NCBI GenBank assembly: GCA_022457065.1
Contig: JAJGBQ010000005.1
Coordinates: 1,240,001 to 1,304,000, forward strand
Source: Curvularia sp. ZM96
Lineage: Eukaryota > Ascomycota > Dothideomycetes > Pleosporales > Pleosporaceae
Direction: 5' to 3'
Length of the DNA: 64,000 bases
The translations under genes and the position numbers were made by a program. Shown here piece by piece: positions 46,336 through 57,775 of the stretch (position 1 is its first letter; every line of letters begins with the position of its first letter). The notes below the pieces were generated by a model, which was not told the DNA's origin, ran no database searches, and saw nothing but the letters and a program-made list of their open reading frames with translations.

Positions 46336-47374
46336 GGTGGAGCAGGTGGGGAGAGAAATGGTAGACGGTGAGGTTTGTATGGGGTTGGGGATAGGATGGA
46401 GTGGGTTGAATAGAGGTGTGGTTATATATCTGCTCCTCTCTTCTCTCTAGATACTCCTATAGGGGAAAGGGAAGGAGTACATTATGCTGACCTCCGTTGT
46501 GGTTCTTTTCACAGAAAACGCGTCAACGTGCGTCGTGCTTTTTGGGCGTACGCAATCCTTCACTATACTCTATGGTGGCTGGAGTCATTCTTTCTCCAAT
46601 TACATCCTTTACTTTCTCGCTAGGTCTCCTCAAAGTCGTGCATTCTCTGCTGCTTGACTATGCGGGAGCGGTGGTATTGGAGAACTGAGGTATTGGGCAG
46701 GTTGACTGACTCAGCTGGCGGAGCGGCTTCTCGGAGTGTCAGCGGCATACGTATACGCTGATCTGCTTTTACTGTTCATGTGGCGTTGTCTCAAGTGTAC
46801 CACCCTTGGGATGAGGGTGTAATCCAACACTGTCTTCTATTCAGAATATCGCGGCTGAGGGTGAACTACTCAGCCATCCTAATATGAAGACAACTTCGCG
46901 CCACATAGTACTGACATAGCAACGATACTCTTCAATGTAAAGTTGTTTCCTAGAGAATATCGCAATTTCTGGACGTTTTCGTAGTGTGCGGTTGTTGCCT
47001 GGATTGTCGGACTTCGCGTAGTGAGGCAGTGTGGCGTTCACAGACTCTGGACCTCATTTTGCTCAACCGTTCGTCTGCTGTGAAGTCCGAAGTTGCCTGG
47101 AGCACATTATCTGATGATATTGTTCCTGTCTGTTCGTTCTGGTAGCCGCTTGGTAGCAGGTGTGTTGAGAAAGACTTCGAACTCGCATCAAACCTCGTCC
47201 GTGAACACTAACCACTCCTAGCTTTTTCAACTGAACAACTCAGGTTGTTTCCATAGCCGGACTCTCTCAGTTTCATATTTCCGATGAGTCTCCCCTCGAG
47301 TGGTCGGATGTTCGGAAGTCACGTGACCCAGTTCTAGCACGATATATCCACCACCACCACCACCCCATTCTTTC
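46336..47374. other. intergenic
   Basis: About 1 kb upstream of the Thr-rich gene and before the 5S rRNA gene. AT-rich in parts; no coding frame supported. Confidence 0.5.
47342..47347 (+). promoter_or_regulatory. TATA-like element of the 5S rRNA gene
   Basis: ATATAT lies 28-33 bp before the 5S start. Filamentous-fungal 5S genes are known to need such an upstream TATA element (shown in Neurospora) besides the internal control region. Confidence 0.55.
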
Positions 47375-47494
47375 ACATACGACCATAGGCTTCAGACATT
47401 CAGCGGATCCCGTTCGATCTCCGGTACTTAAGCTGAAGACCGGTGGACTAGTAGTCGGGTGGGTGACCACCGGCGAATCCCCGCTGTCGTATGT
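47375..47494 (+). rRNA. 5S ribosomal RNA
   Basis: A 120-nt sequence with all 5S landmarks. The ends ACATACGACC and CTGTCGTATGT pair as helix I. CTTCAG and CTGAAG pair as helix II. The internal control region includes GGTACTTAAGCTGAAG (box A) and GTCGGGTGGGTGACCACC (box C), matching filamentous ascomycete 5S genes nearly base for base in the conserved parts. A T5 run begins at the end (47494-47498) and a T8 run follows (47501-47508), giving the RNA polymerase III terminator. In Pezizomycotina 5S genes are dispersed singly rather than in the rDNA unit, as seen here. Confidence 0.94.
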
Positions 47495-47508
47495 TTTTGA
47501 TTTTTTTT
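47494..47508 (+). terminator. RNA polymerase III terminator of 5S rRNA
   Basis: Two T runs (five and eight Ts) separated by GA directly follow the 5S sequence, the usual Pol III stop signal. Confidence 0.8.
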
Positions 47509-49634
47509 GCTCCGCTTCCTTTGACCCACTTTTTTGACCAGCGGGAAGCCAACAGCCGAGGTGAAGTGCTGTGGACCGAAGCCTCAAGGAAAGGCGAGGA
47601 GTTGTTGTTATTGTTCAACTTTCTAGTAAGAAGGCCAATAAATTTTGGGACTTGTAGTCTGTGTATGTTGGTGACCCTCCCGTCGACATGACTATGTTCA
47701 TTCTGGCTGGACAGCGCTTTGCCGGTTATTTTGATGTAGCTGCTTGTATCTTTTCTTTTTTGGAATCTTTGATCAAGTTCGTTCGCGTGGCGCTGGGTGT
47801 TTTTTTGTATATTCGATAGTAACAGTGGGGGCCGCAACCTCGAGGTTCTCTTCAGGTTATATCCTGAATCCATACGACAAACAAGTATCTTCAGGAACTC
47901 CTCAGTGGATCAACAAAGCCCGGAAACCTCAGTCACTCCTGTCGTGGTTCACTCGGCTAAAAAGTCTGGTAGAAGCGTCATTCTTCTATTGAGGTTGGTG
48001 GTCACATCCATAGTTGGGCCAACGATTCATTTATCGCAACGGTTGAACGAAGTTGAAAAACATTGTCAGAATAGACTCGGTTCAGTCGTGTACGATACGT
48101 GGAGCTCTAGTGCGTTTCGAGATGTCAATGATTTATGAGAGCCAAAGAATGTTTTATTTTGTCTGGTTCCTTTCCCTAGAGTTAATGGTTCCTGCGTATA
48201 GGACGTAATTGTTTATTGCGATTGCTCGCCCAGAGGCGTATGTCACTTCGCCATGGATTGTAATTAGCAGCTTGTTCCTATGTGATGTCAAGCCTCTAAT
48301 AGTGATAGACGTTTTCACAGTTCTGTCACCATACCCCCTAGTAATGCTTTGTTCTGCGTAGCAGGTCTGCCGAGTCTTTTACGGTGCCTGGCTAGCCTAC
48401 CCCGCTTTGCTTGCCTTAAGGCAATGTTTACAGAATAGATAAACCCTACAATCAATTTCGTGAGCCCCTGCTGCTACTTCCAATTAGTTTCGGGCAATAG
48501 TCCAGTGGGCTGGTAGTCTCTTAGTCCGAAGTCTCTTGTGACTTGAAAACTAGATAATGCTAGTCGCTGAAAACTCTCTTTAATTGACTGAAACCAGGTA
48601 CTGTGACAACGGGTCATGTTAACATGCGGCAAGCGGCGGCATGAACAAGTTGCAACCACGCTGGCTCGGGATAATCTTCTGTGAGCGTGGGTTTGCTCGG
48701 TCGTATTGCACACCAATTGCCCATTACTCACGTTGTCACCTTGAGTAACTTGCCATCAAGTCTAGACTAAGTTACTGGTAGAGCACTGCAACTGTCAAGT
48801 CGTGCCGGAAAATCAAAAGGATCATCCTGGCTCGCGAGCTGCCTGTATATGGTTTGTTGCATGACGCATGCATATTCGACATTGGTAGGATTGACCGAGT
48901 CGAAAGCAACGGGCCGACTTGGGAAGCTGTCTATTCCTCAAGGGTTTGTTGCTTGAAATGTCTGGTTTAGAGGGTACCGCACGAAATGTTGAAATTGTGT
49001 CTGACTCGCAATGCCACCAGAAAGCGTCGTCCCAGCATTCAATTCGTGATCGTGATCGTGATTGCGATCTGTGATTCGCGGGGTATCTGGATATCACTCA
49101 TGCTCGGGCCAAGCGGGCATTCAGGCGTCCACCCGCTGTTTCGGGACAAGTTGCTGCCGAGGATTCACCCGAACTGATTAGACGTGAGCAAACACAGCCT
49201 TGAAAGGTGCGCGCCTCATTGTGGCTTGGGCAATGCGTGTGCTTGTGGGTATTCTCATCGAGATTGAACCGCTACTAGGGCGTATTTCTGCACAGGCGCA
49301 GGATACCCTAGAAGCCCGAGATTCGGCCCCTAGCTGGATGTGATGAATCAAATACATTTGCTTGGACTGATTGGTGTATCACTGGGTATGTACTGACTGC
49401 GTGTACATAATGAGCAGCCACGCTTAGTATTGGCTCTTGGCACGGTGAACTGGTGGCTGGCTGCGCTAAGACGGTTGAAACCTAGCCTCTTCGCCTAAAA
49501 AAAGATCCCTGCAAGCAAAATGCTGATCACCGAACTTTGACAGTCGCGCGCAGCACAGTCGCACATTGACACGAGAATCGCTTGTAACAAGCAGATAGTT
49601 TCGACGCAGAACCTCGATCCACCTGGCGCACAAG
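47509..49634. other. gene-poor intergenic region
   Basis: About 2.1 kb between 5S rRNA and the MYND gene. AT-rich from 47.5 to 48.5 kb; short CGTGAT repeats at 49047-49064. ORFs have no family match or coding signature. No recognisable transposon ends. Confidence 0.5.
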
Positions 49635-50071
49635 ATGGCGGACCTGAGTTCAGATACGAAAAACACATCCACTGGCGAGTCCGAGGCGATCAATACCACG
49701 GCAGCATCACCGACACAGATCCAAGAAAGTCAACCCGAGGGCTCGTCTTCAGCCTCTTCTCAGGTGTTACCAAAGGCTTGTGCTCAATGCGGCAAGTCGC
49801 CGGACTCGCTCAAGCAATGCATCAAGTGCCACAGCGTAGCTTATTGCAACAAGGAGTGTCAAAAGGCACACTTCAAAGCGCACAAGAAGGCATGCCCCAT
49901 CTTGGCGCAAGAGTATGTGAAATTACATGAACCGAAGATGGCGAGTCGGTCGAGTGGAGCGGCCAAGGCAGGGACGCGCGAGAGAGGGCTGCAGAAGTGG
50001 CAGGTGAGTGTGATGTGCGTATGTAAGAGAAACGAGAAAGGGGACTAACGGAGTGGCAGTTTGACACCTAA
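49635..50071 (+). CDS. MYND zinc-finger protein
   Basis: Exons 49635-50003 and 50060-50071 encode 126 residues. Residues 1-45 are Ser/Thr/Gln-rich and disordered. A complete MYND finger follows: C49-x2-C52-x9-C62-x2-C65-x5-C71-x3-C75-x7-H83-x3-C87, all ligands present. A basic helical tail ends QKWQFDT, where the last three residues and the stop come from a 12-nt terminal exon. Such small MYND proteins are common in fungi and are thought to mediate protein-protein contacts. No catalytic domain (for example SET) is attached. Without the splice the frame would add about 14 unrelated codons. Confidence 0.85.
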
Positions 50072-51620
50072 GCGTTTGCATGGCGACACGATGGGAAATG
50101 GATGGTGGGGGGAAACGACGGAAAAGAAACATGGGAAAGCGACCAGCCATCAAATGGCATCGACGTACCTACGAATCAAACGAAAAGCAGGCGTTGGTTC
50201 TGGCTCCATTGCATACGAAATTTACGTGTTGTCTTGCGGTAATTGGGACGTGCCAGGCCGTTGTCACATGGGCCAACGGTACGAATTGGTCAACGTCTTT
50301 TTTCTACTGCCGACTGATGTCCAGGGTGGGTTGTCGCTTAGTGAGTTTGGTAGGGCTCCCAGGTGGTGCCACGGCGGCTGACGCGCAGCACGCTGATCGG
50401 CCGCGTGCTCGGCCACACAATGTTTGCGGTTTCAAAATTGCCGGGGACCTGAACCTTGTGGGCTTTGGGCTGGGGAGGATGGGCACGAGGGATGTGAGGG
50501 TGCTGGGAGCCGCCTGGAAAGCAGTAGCAACGACGCATCAACGCAAAAGCAACGACAGACAAAGGCATGTGGTCGCTTAATTTCGGCTAGGCAGCCAGGA
50601 CATGTCGACGGGCATTCTAGACTCGCATGGCCTATTTCCTAAAACGGCGTCTGGCGGCAACACAGTTGTGCGTGGCAGCCTTCTTGGGCGTGATCGGACA
50701 TGGCGAAGCGTGAAAGGATGGGCAGCCGAAAGTCAGACCACGGTGCAGGCGTGTGAGAGCTATGCTGGGCTGAGCACTGGGCCAGAAGAGCAGGAGAGCA
50801 GAAGAGGATGCGGCGGTTGGAGGCTAGTGTGAGCTGCAGCTGCGGGCATGCATGCGATGCTGCATCGACAGCGGCGCTAGTATGGACGAGGGCGTTGCCG
50901 TGCACGCACGTCCGGACGGACGTACAGCAAAGTATTTGTGTGGCACCGAGCAGAAAGAGGGTCGGTCGGGCACAAGGCAGAGCAGGCCAAGCCAAAGCTA
51001 CGCTGACACGAGGGCTCGCAAGCTAGGCGGTTGGGGGCAGCGGGCGCTGGTGTGCTGTGTGTGTAGTGGGCATGGTTTGGAGGCCGTGGTCTAGAACTCT
51101 GCTGCAACGCAAATGCACTAGCAGCATCAACTGCAGCGCAGCGCGAGCACCGGGCAGTTCATCCGTGGCTTGGGCTCTGTATTAGGTATTGCTGCTGTAC
51201 TGTGCTGTTGCTGCTACTGCTGCTGCTGCTACTCCCACTGCGGCCTCTCGCGCCCTAGCACCAGCACCGCCAACGGCCTCTTCCGCTCCCTCTCTTATCT
51301 CGTGGCTGCTCCACTCATTCACTCATCGCCCGCCACATCCTTGTCAGCCATCGCCTTCTTCGCCGTCGTTGCCGTCCTCTTCTTCTTCCTCTTCGTCGTC
51401 ACTGCTGCTGCTGCTGCTGCTACCGCCGCCGCCGCCCACTACCACAACCTGCCCACCGGCGCCGTTGATTGCCGCCCCGCAGCAGAGCTAGAACGTTTGG
51501 TTCCTGGACGCCAGGTCTTGCAGCCACGTCTCCGTGCGCCTGTCTCTCCCGCCCAGCAAGCATCGCCTGACTGGACTGGACTGGACGGCCGTCTGCTGCA
51601 AACATTGCTCTCCGTCTGCC
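50072..51620. other. intergenic and long 5' leader
   Basis: About 1.5 kb. From 51.18 to 51.62 kb it is rich in CTG/CTC triplets and pyrimidines (for example 51190-51232 and 51398-51440) and likely forms the leader and core promoter of the next gene. A GGACT pentamer repeats at about 51572-51586. No separate gene supported. Confidence 0.5.
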
Positions 51621-53496
51621 ATGACCGTCATCCCCAATCCCCCGGCCCATGTTGTCGACCAGCTCCACGCTCCTACTGGCTCTCCATCGTCCCTCTGCGA
51701 ACCCCTTCAGCCTGCCACTCCACTCACGCCCGATCAAGACGTGACGGCGGGTCCTTGCTCCGGCCCTCTGGTTCCCACCGACTCCTCGTCGCTGCTCGAC
51801 GCTGCCCTGCCGCAGCCCTTCCCGCTGCCTTCCGCCCTACCCCAGCCTCTCTCGACACCCATCACCGAGGACCGGCCACATGTCGATCTGACCCTTAACC
51901 TGCCTCCAAGTAGTAGTCTTTCGCTTCCTCCACCAACAGCAGCCAGATCAAAGCACAATCTGCGTCTGCCCTCGTTCCACGTCCTCGGCATAGCCGCGCC
52001 CCACCCTGATCGTATTCTGGCGCAACCTGATCTGCCCTTCTCCCCGCTAGGCGCGGGGCCACTATCAAAGCCAGAAGATCCTCTCCATGCACTCAGCCCA
52101 CTGCCTCACAACTCGACTCTCACGGACGGGGCCCTACACACGCCCCTTACCAGTCCGAAGGCTGCTGCTTCCCACGTGGGTCCTTCACTCTCCACCCACA
52201 CCCCTCCTTCGGACTCGGACCCGGCCACCATCAACTGGGGCTCCTTTATGAACACACGTACCGTCGGGTTGGGCTCGCCTCCAAACTCCGATCCCGGTGT
52301 GTCGCCCAGTCCAAACCTTCCTGTTCGTCAATCGGCTCCCCCGCAAGCGCAAATCATTGTACCCACGCACAACCCACCCCAAGACGGCATATTGGGAATG
52401 GCAGCGTGGATCGAAATGGCAAAAAGGACCATCAGTAAGCATTCCTCTCCTTCACTCCTTACTCCTCACCCCTTCACTGTACTAATTCCTTCAAGTACAT
52501 GAATCTGGATGTCTAGGCTTGGACTCGGTCAAGATCCTTTCTCATGCCCTTCCTTGTCCTTCGACAACAGGCCACGTCTTTGGCGAGGTCATTTCTTCCA
52601 TTCACGACGCATCTTCAACACATACTGCTTGGATCAATGTATTCCATGCCCTACCAGGACGCTACACCCTCCTCGACTTGCCCAAGTCACCGCCTTCAAC
52701 CCCAGGTCCCGCCGTGGGAGGAGATTCTTACTTCACCAGCAAGATCTTTGACAGCGCAGTTCCCATACCCGACTACCAGTTGGACTCGAAGCTGTTACCC
52801 CCATCGCCCAGGCCTGTAGTTCCGCCGGGCAGTATCAACATATCCATCGTCGAGAGATATATTCCACCCACCAACACCAACGAGTTTGCCGAGATGTTCA
52901 CATTTCAGGGCAGATCTCTGCTGTACGACCGCCTAGTCGAACTCTCTAGCGACAACGGCATCTTACTCTTCATCTACCCAACCAAAGCCGGCGCAAAAAC
53001 ATTCATGAGACAGTACCTTGGGCCCATTCTTGATCCTCTCTTGCGCACCGTGACTGTGGTGCACGAACTTCACTCGGAACTGGGAAGAGATATAGGCCAG
53101 ATGAGCTCCGTCAACTACCTAGATGATTACGACCATCTCGAGGTCCAAGTACGGAAATTTTGCCAGGCAATGAGCGAGCGATACACAAGAGCCGACAAAA
53201 GGGCAACCTACCAAGTCATACACGCAGGGAAAGAGGAAGTTCTACTGGAAAGATCGGCGTGGGCAGACGATTGGTGGATCAAACAAGAGAAGCCTCGCGT
53301 GCGAGATGTCATCATGAAGTACTTCAACAAATCAAAAAAGCTTCCCATGGGCGAAATGAGCGCCGCGACCCTCATTCAGCACGTCCTCGACGGCGTATCA
53401 AAACGAGAATACCAAGACCTACCGCCGACCAAAGGGGTCGAAGTGGGCATCTTCATTGTCAAAAAAACAAAGGCTGCAAATGCAGCTCAGCAATAA
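51621..53496 (+). CDS. conserved-looking fungal protein of unknown function
   Basis: Exons 51621-52434 and 52496-53496 encode 604 residues. Residues 1-260 are Pro/Ser/Leu-rich and presumably disordered. From about residue 262 (GILGMAAWIEMAKRTI) a folded C-terminal half follows, containing INISIVERYIPPTN, FTFQGRSLLYDRLVE, GILLFIYPTKAGAKTFM, LRTVTVVHELHSEL, a W-rich patch (SAWADDWWIKQEKPRVRD) and a basic C-terminus. The helix-strand pattern reads as an alpha/beta domain. No family or active site is recognised. The intron (GTAAGC...TTCAAG) keeps frame. The start is the first ATG of the frame after the pyrimidine-rich leader. Confidence 0.75.
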
Positions 53497-54321
53497 CATA
53501 GGTAGGCAGGGGCCTACAGAAGGTCCCAAGGGGGCCAATTCGATGCAAACCGACTGGGGCGTTGGAGCCCACAGATCTCTGAATTTTCCTGTATGACACT
53601 GCGAGTACCCCATTCTCCGCATAGCATTGCGCGGCGTTAGCAACATTCGAGACCTGTCTGGAACAGTACAAAAGGCAAAGACATATAATAGTAATACCCT
53701 GTGATGACTTAGCGCATAAGAATACAGCAACGTTTCACGACAATGTTTTCCAATTTTTGAAACCGGAGCAACAAGCGCTGAAGCTTCCGTCATGATGTGC
53801 CCAAGAACCTCGTTGTTTCCCTCCAGTGGAACTGCTCCGGGCATGCCAAGCCCTTAGCGCGAAAATCTGCCCTCTACTAACCTTTTCTCTCTCACTGTCA
53901 CAGTCTACATGCAACAACATGTAGGCTAGCTAATTACAACCTACCAAAGAGCAGCATAGACTTGTCTAGATTTTTCTCTTTAATATACGTGCGGCCTTGT
54001 CTTCACTAAGCGGGTACGTGCTATCTCCTGTCTGCCTGTGCGTTTGCTGGCTGCGGCTTGGCAGCATCTACCTATTCACCGTGCATGTAATCGACAATTA
54101 TTGAAAATATCGGGACTATCAGAGGACAATATCAGATATCTTCAGACAGCATTGCATCTCTCATCTATGCACAATTTAAATCCGCCAAACCGTCCAACAA
54201 ACCAGATACCGAAACTGACTCACATAGTACACGGCACATTCTAGAGATCCCGTGACTTTGTACATCTATTCGACAAACCACCTCTCCAAAAAGGAAAAGG
54301 ATACGCCACGCCATTATCATC
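53497..54321. other. intergenic
   Basis: About 820 bp: 3' flank of the unknown gene, then the Rpc17 promoter. Nothing recognised. Confidence 0.55.
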
Positions 54322-55020
54322 ATGCACGTAAGCAAATGTCCTCAAAACCATCGCCTCTCCAAAGCATTCACAATCCCTAGATCAAAACCCCTCAATCCGC
54401 GCTGCTTTCCAACCACGAGGTCCTCCTGCACCTCCTCACCGAAGAAGCCGAATACGCCGGCACCGACTCTACGAACCGGCAGCGCAAGAAGCCCTCTGGC
54501 CTCAACCACGTGCTACGCGATGGCCTCGCCTACCTGCAAACACCAGACTATACGACGTCTGCGCTGGCCGCTGCGCACCCTAATCGCCCTATGACGCTGT
54601 ACAAGGGCCCTAACAGCTTGTTTCGAGCACTGGCGCCAAAGTATAGGTTGAACAAGGCCGAGTACCTCCAGATTTACAATTTGAGACCTACGACGCAGGT
54701 TATGCTGGAGTTGGTGGTTGAGGAGGTATGCTCTTTATTTTCTTTTCCTCTTTCTCTCCCGCTCGATTTCAATCATCAGAAACTTCTCCCCAGCCCAGCT
54801 CACTTCGTTAGCAAAAAATGCTAACAATTACGCAAATTAGGCTGGCACCCGCTTCACAGAAGATGAACTGCACGACATGCTGGCCATCATCCAGCAAGTC
54901 TTTGACGAGGAAGAGGCGCAGATTCCCCAGGGTGTCGAGGACATGGAGATGCCCAAGATAGCGAATAAGCTGCTGGGTGCCGCGAGTAAGAAGAAGAGGA
55001 AGGTCAAGCGTAAGGTTTGA
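54322..55020 (+). CDS. RPC17: RNA polymerase III subunit Rpc17/Rpc9 (CGRP-RCP family)
   Basis: Exons 54322-54327, 54381-54725 and 54841-55020 encode 176 residues. The first exon has two codons (Met-His). The protein then reads QSALLSNHEVLLHL, the N-terminal hallmark of the CRCP/Rpc9 family, followed by a helical middle with the HRDC-like pattern KYRLNKAEYLQIYNLRPTTQVMLELVVEE and FTEDELHDMLAIIQQ. The C-terminus is strongly basic (KKKRKVKRKV), a likely nuclear signal. Rpc17 pairs with Rpc25 in the Pol III stalk and helps initiation. An insertion near 45-75 is longer than in animals. Splice signals are GTAAGC/CTAG and GTATGC/TTAG. Confidence 0.88.
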
Positions 55021-55580
55021 GTTGTGTACAGTATGAGAAAAGGATGAGCGAGGTTGTGTTGTTAAGAAAAAAGTGAGAGGCATGCAAGATGATCGAGACA
55101 TTACTAGTATGAAGCGAGTGGGTAGACGAACCGACAAAATCGAACACATTGAACAAATCGCCATCATTGACATCAAGGCAAACCGAGAAAACCAAATATA
55201 CACTGCACACATAATCATCACTACACCAAGTCAAGCCAGCTCACCACCATCACAAGACGAACTCAACCAGGCATCAAACTTTTTTTTTCAAAACATGTAA
55301 TTGTATGCTACCAGCTGGCGGGTATCCATCCACCGCATCTCATCGCATCCCACATCATGCAACATGAAGAACGGTCCCTTTTCAAAGGTGTAAAAAAAGA
55401 ATAACTACACAGATCAAAAAGAAGATGCCCCAGAGATCCCCGGAATTACGCCACTCGCCCAAACATGAACAAGCTCAAACCCGTAACAAAACGCCATGGT
55501 GCCCGTTTTTGTGTCGGAGAAAAAAATGGCTACTGATACAAACAGTGGCCACTTCTCTCTGTCCCTCATTCATGGCGCAT
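55021..55580. other. intergenic, convergent 3' ends
   Basis: About 560 bp between Rpc17 and NOP58 stops; A-rich 3' UTR sequence. No gene seen. Confidence 0.6.
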
Positions 55581-57496
55581 CTAGTCCTTGTTCTTCTTCT
55601 TCTTCTTTTTCTCGGCCTTGTCTTCGCCGTCGTCTGCTTTCCGCTTCTTGCTGTCCTTGCTCTCCTTCGCCGCCTTCTTTGCTTCCTTGGCTGCCTTCTT
55701 CGCCTCCTTGGCCTCGCGCTTTGCGGCCCGCTCCGCTTTCCGTGCCTTCTTGGCCTCCTTCTCCGCCTTCTTGGATGCCTTGTCGCCCTTGCCAGACGCC
55801 TTCTCTTCCGGCTCAGAGTCTGAACCTGAAGCGCCGTCGGCATCGGCCATGCTCTCGTCGCCATCGCTGTCAACCTCTTGTACCAACTTCTTAGGTGTGC
55901 CGTTAGTCTTGGCCGACTTGGCCTTGGGTGCGTCAGCAGCGGGCTCGTCGCCAGTCAGACCATCGGCGTCTGGGTTGTACTTCCGAGCCTCCTTGACCTC
56001 CCACTTCTTCTGTCCACCAAGCGCTGTCTGGTTAGCGTTGGCCAAGCTCTTCAGTGGCTTGCCCTCGAGTGCGCGCAGTCTCCTCTCGATGGTCAGACGT
56101 GCGTCGCGACCAATCTGGGACTTCTCCTCTTCAGTAGGCTCCTTGGATGTGTCCTCTGACGAGACGCCCCAAGTGCTGAGGGCATCGACACGCAGACCCA
56201 AAGCGGACTTGGCAGCAAGCATACGGGCAATCTTTCCCTTGTTCTTTCCGGTTGCTTGGCCGATAAGAGATGCGTGGTAAATAAGCTAGCGGTGTCAATA
56301 CAAGCATAGAGTTACAGCGACGACCGAATACTTACACCGTACTTGGGTGTGTCGTGCTTCGTCTTGAGAGCGCGGAATAGAGCCTTCTCGGCACCAAGAA
56401 TCTGGATGGTGGAACCGGGCGACTTGGCGAGGTTCATGAGAGATCCGGCGTGTGCGATAAGGCGCGCGCCAACAAGCTCGCCAACGAGAGCAGTCAGGTT
56501 AGGAGCAAGAGCCTGCATGCGACTCGAGAGGTAGTTGCCGAGGTTCTGACGGTGCTCAGTCAGGTCGACAACCTGCTCAGCGAGAGCAGAGGTGGTTTCC
56601 AAGTCCTCTTCTGTGATTTCGGTACCCATAGAGATTTCCGCAGCCGCCTTAACAGCCGCCTAAATTCAAAGTCAGCAATCAGACTGTAATGATAGCGCGA
56701 AGAACTCACCTCGATTTCTTCAGGCAGAATATCTGAGAGATCGCTCTGGCGAGCGTTGGTACGGAAGCCCATCTTCAGAACGACACGAGCTGCAAAAATT
56801 AGCAGGCTTTAACACCAGCGCAATTGGGAACTTACAGTAGGCAAGGTTGTCGTTGAGAATCTTGGCAAGCTCTGGGAAATGCCAGCCATACCATTCCTTG
56901 ACGCGCATAGCGTAAGTGTTGAGCTGCTTGTCCAGGACGTCGAGCGAAGCAATGCTCTGGATGATCATAGTGTCGACCTTGTCAGGAGAGAATCGCAGCT
57001 TGTGTCGCGACAAGGAGTGGGCAAGACCCAGACGAGTTGCGGCTTCCTCCGAAGGAAGTAGGTCGGGCAGAAGTGAAGACAGGTTCTCGCGGATGGCACG
57101 GAATACATCCTGTGTGGACGAGTCTGAGACGGTCTTGAGGGAGAGACCAGGAAGTTGAGCAATCGCATTGGAGAGCTTGGGGTCGGCAACGGCCACTTGA
57201 AAACTGTCAGCCTACACATCCTGCACAAAACGCTCGTGGAGTGGCGTACAAGTAGCCTTGGTCTCGTCCTTTAACTCATTCAGCAGCGACGACAGCATAG
57301 GTGTGACCTTGCCATCGTGGAGGGCGGCGGCCTGCTCAAGCGCATCGACGGCGCTGCCAAATTTGGCAAACTTCTTCAGCTTGAGCTGCTCGGCGATGCT
57401 CGAGGAGTCCTTGGAGTCTCCGCCCAAGAGCTTCTTGTCCTTGGACTTGAGAAGGACATAGCCGGCCGAGGTTTCCGAGAGAATGAAAAGACCCAT
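55581..57496 (-). CDS. NOP58: nucleolar protein NOP58 (box C/D snoRNP core)
   Basis: Exons 57496-57250, 57195-56836, 56789-56710, 56659-56336 and 56285-55581 encode 571 residues. Order: the NOP5 N-terminal domain (MGLFILSETSAGY), the coiled-coil NOSIC segment (LDKQLNTYAMRVKEWYGWHFPEL split here), and the Nop domain (APNLTALVGELVGARLIAHAGSL, then GAEKALFRALK, TPKYGLIYHASLIGQ). The C-terminal ~120 residues are Lys/Glu/Asp and Ala-rich (KKE/D repeats). NOP58 sits with fibrillarin, Nop56 and Snu13 in box C/D snoRNPs and guides 2'-O-methylation of pre-rRNA in the nucleolus. All four introns are short, with frame-consistent junctions. Confidence 0.95.
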
Positions 57497-57775
57497 TGTG
57501 CGATTAATCGGGCAAGAGAGAGGGGTCCGGTGGAATTCGCGATTCGCGGAGCGCAACTGCCCTGGGTGGTGGATTTGGACGGAGTGTGCGAAGTCGCGAT
57601 GGGGTTTGTCGCAAGCTCTGGACGTGCAGATTCCCAGCTCGAACTTTTTCCTGAGCTCGGACCATCCGAACTACGCTAGGCCGAGATCGTACAAGCCCAC
57701 TTTTGCTGCGACAGAGCGTGAGAGCCAACCACCAACTACGTACTATGCCTGTTCATCTCTTCCCTTCCCTCGGCC
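57497..57775. promoter_or_regulatory. bidirectional promoter, NOP58 / actin-related protein
   Basis: 279 bp between divergent start codons of NOP58 and the actin-related gene; both promoters must lie here. No obvious TATA box on either strand. Confidence 0.55.

Noticed and set aside
47448..47873. 141-codon minus-strand ORF
   Set aside because: Runs through the 3' part of the 5S rRNA gene on the opposite strand; composition not protein-like.
48765..48840. tRNA-like A-box (TGGTAGAGCACT)
   Set aside because: No matching B-box (GGTTCRANNCC) or acceptor stem within tRNA distance.
46497..49600. possible transposon remnant in an AT-rich stretch
   Set aside because: No terminal repeats, transposase or reverse-transcriptase motif and no target-site duplication seen; the only real feature is the 5S rRNA gene.
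51170..51898. 242-codon ORF starting with a poly-Cys stretch
   Set aside because: Produced by CTG/CTC triplet repeats in the leader of the 51621 gene; wrong frame relative to the supported CDS.
55588..56280. 230-codon plus-strand ORF (Phe/Ser/Leu-rich)
   Set aside because: Antisense mirror of the Lys/Glu-rich NOP58 C-terminus.
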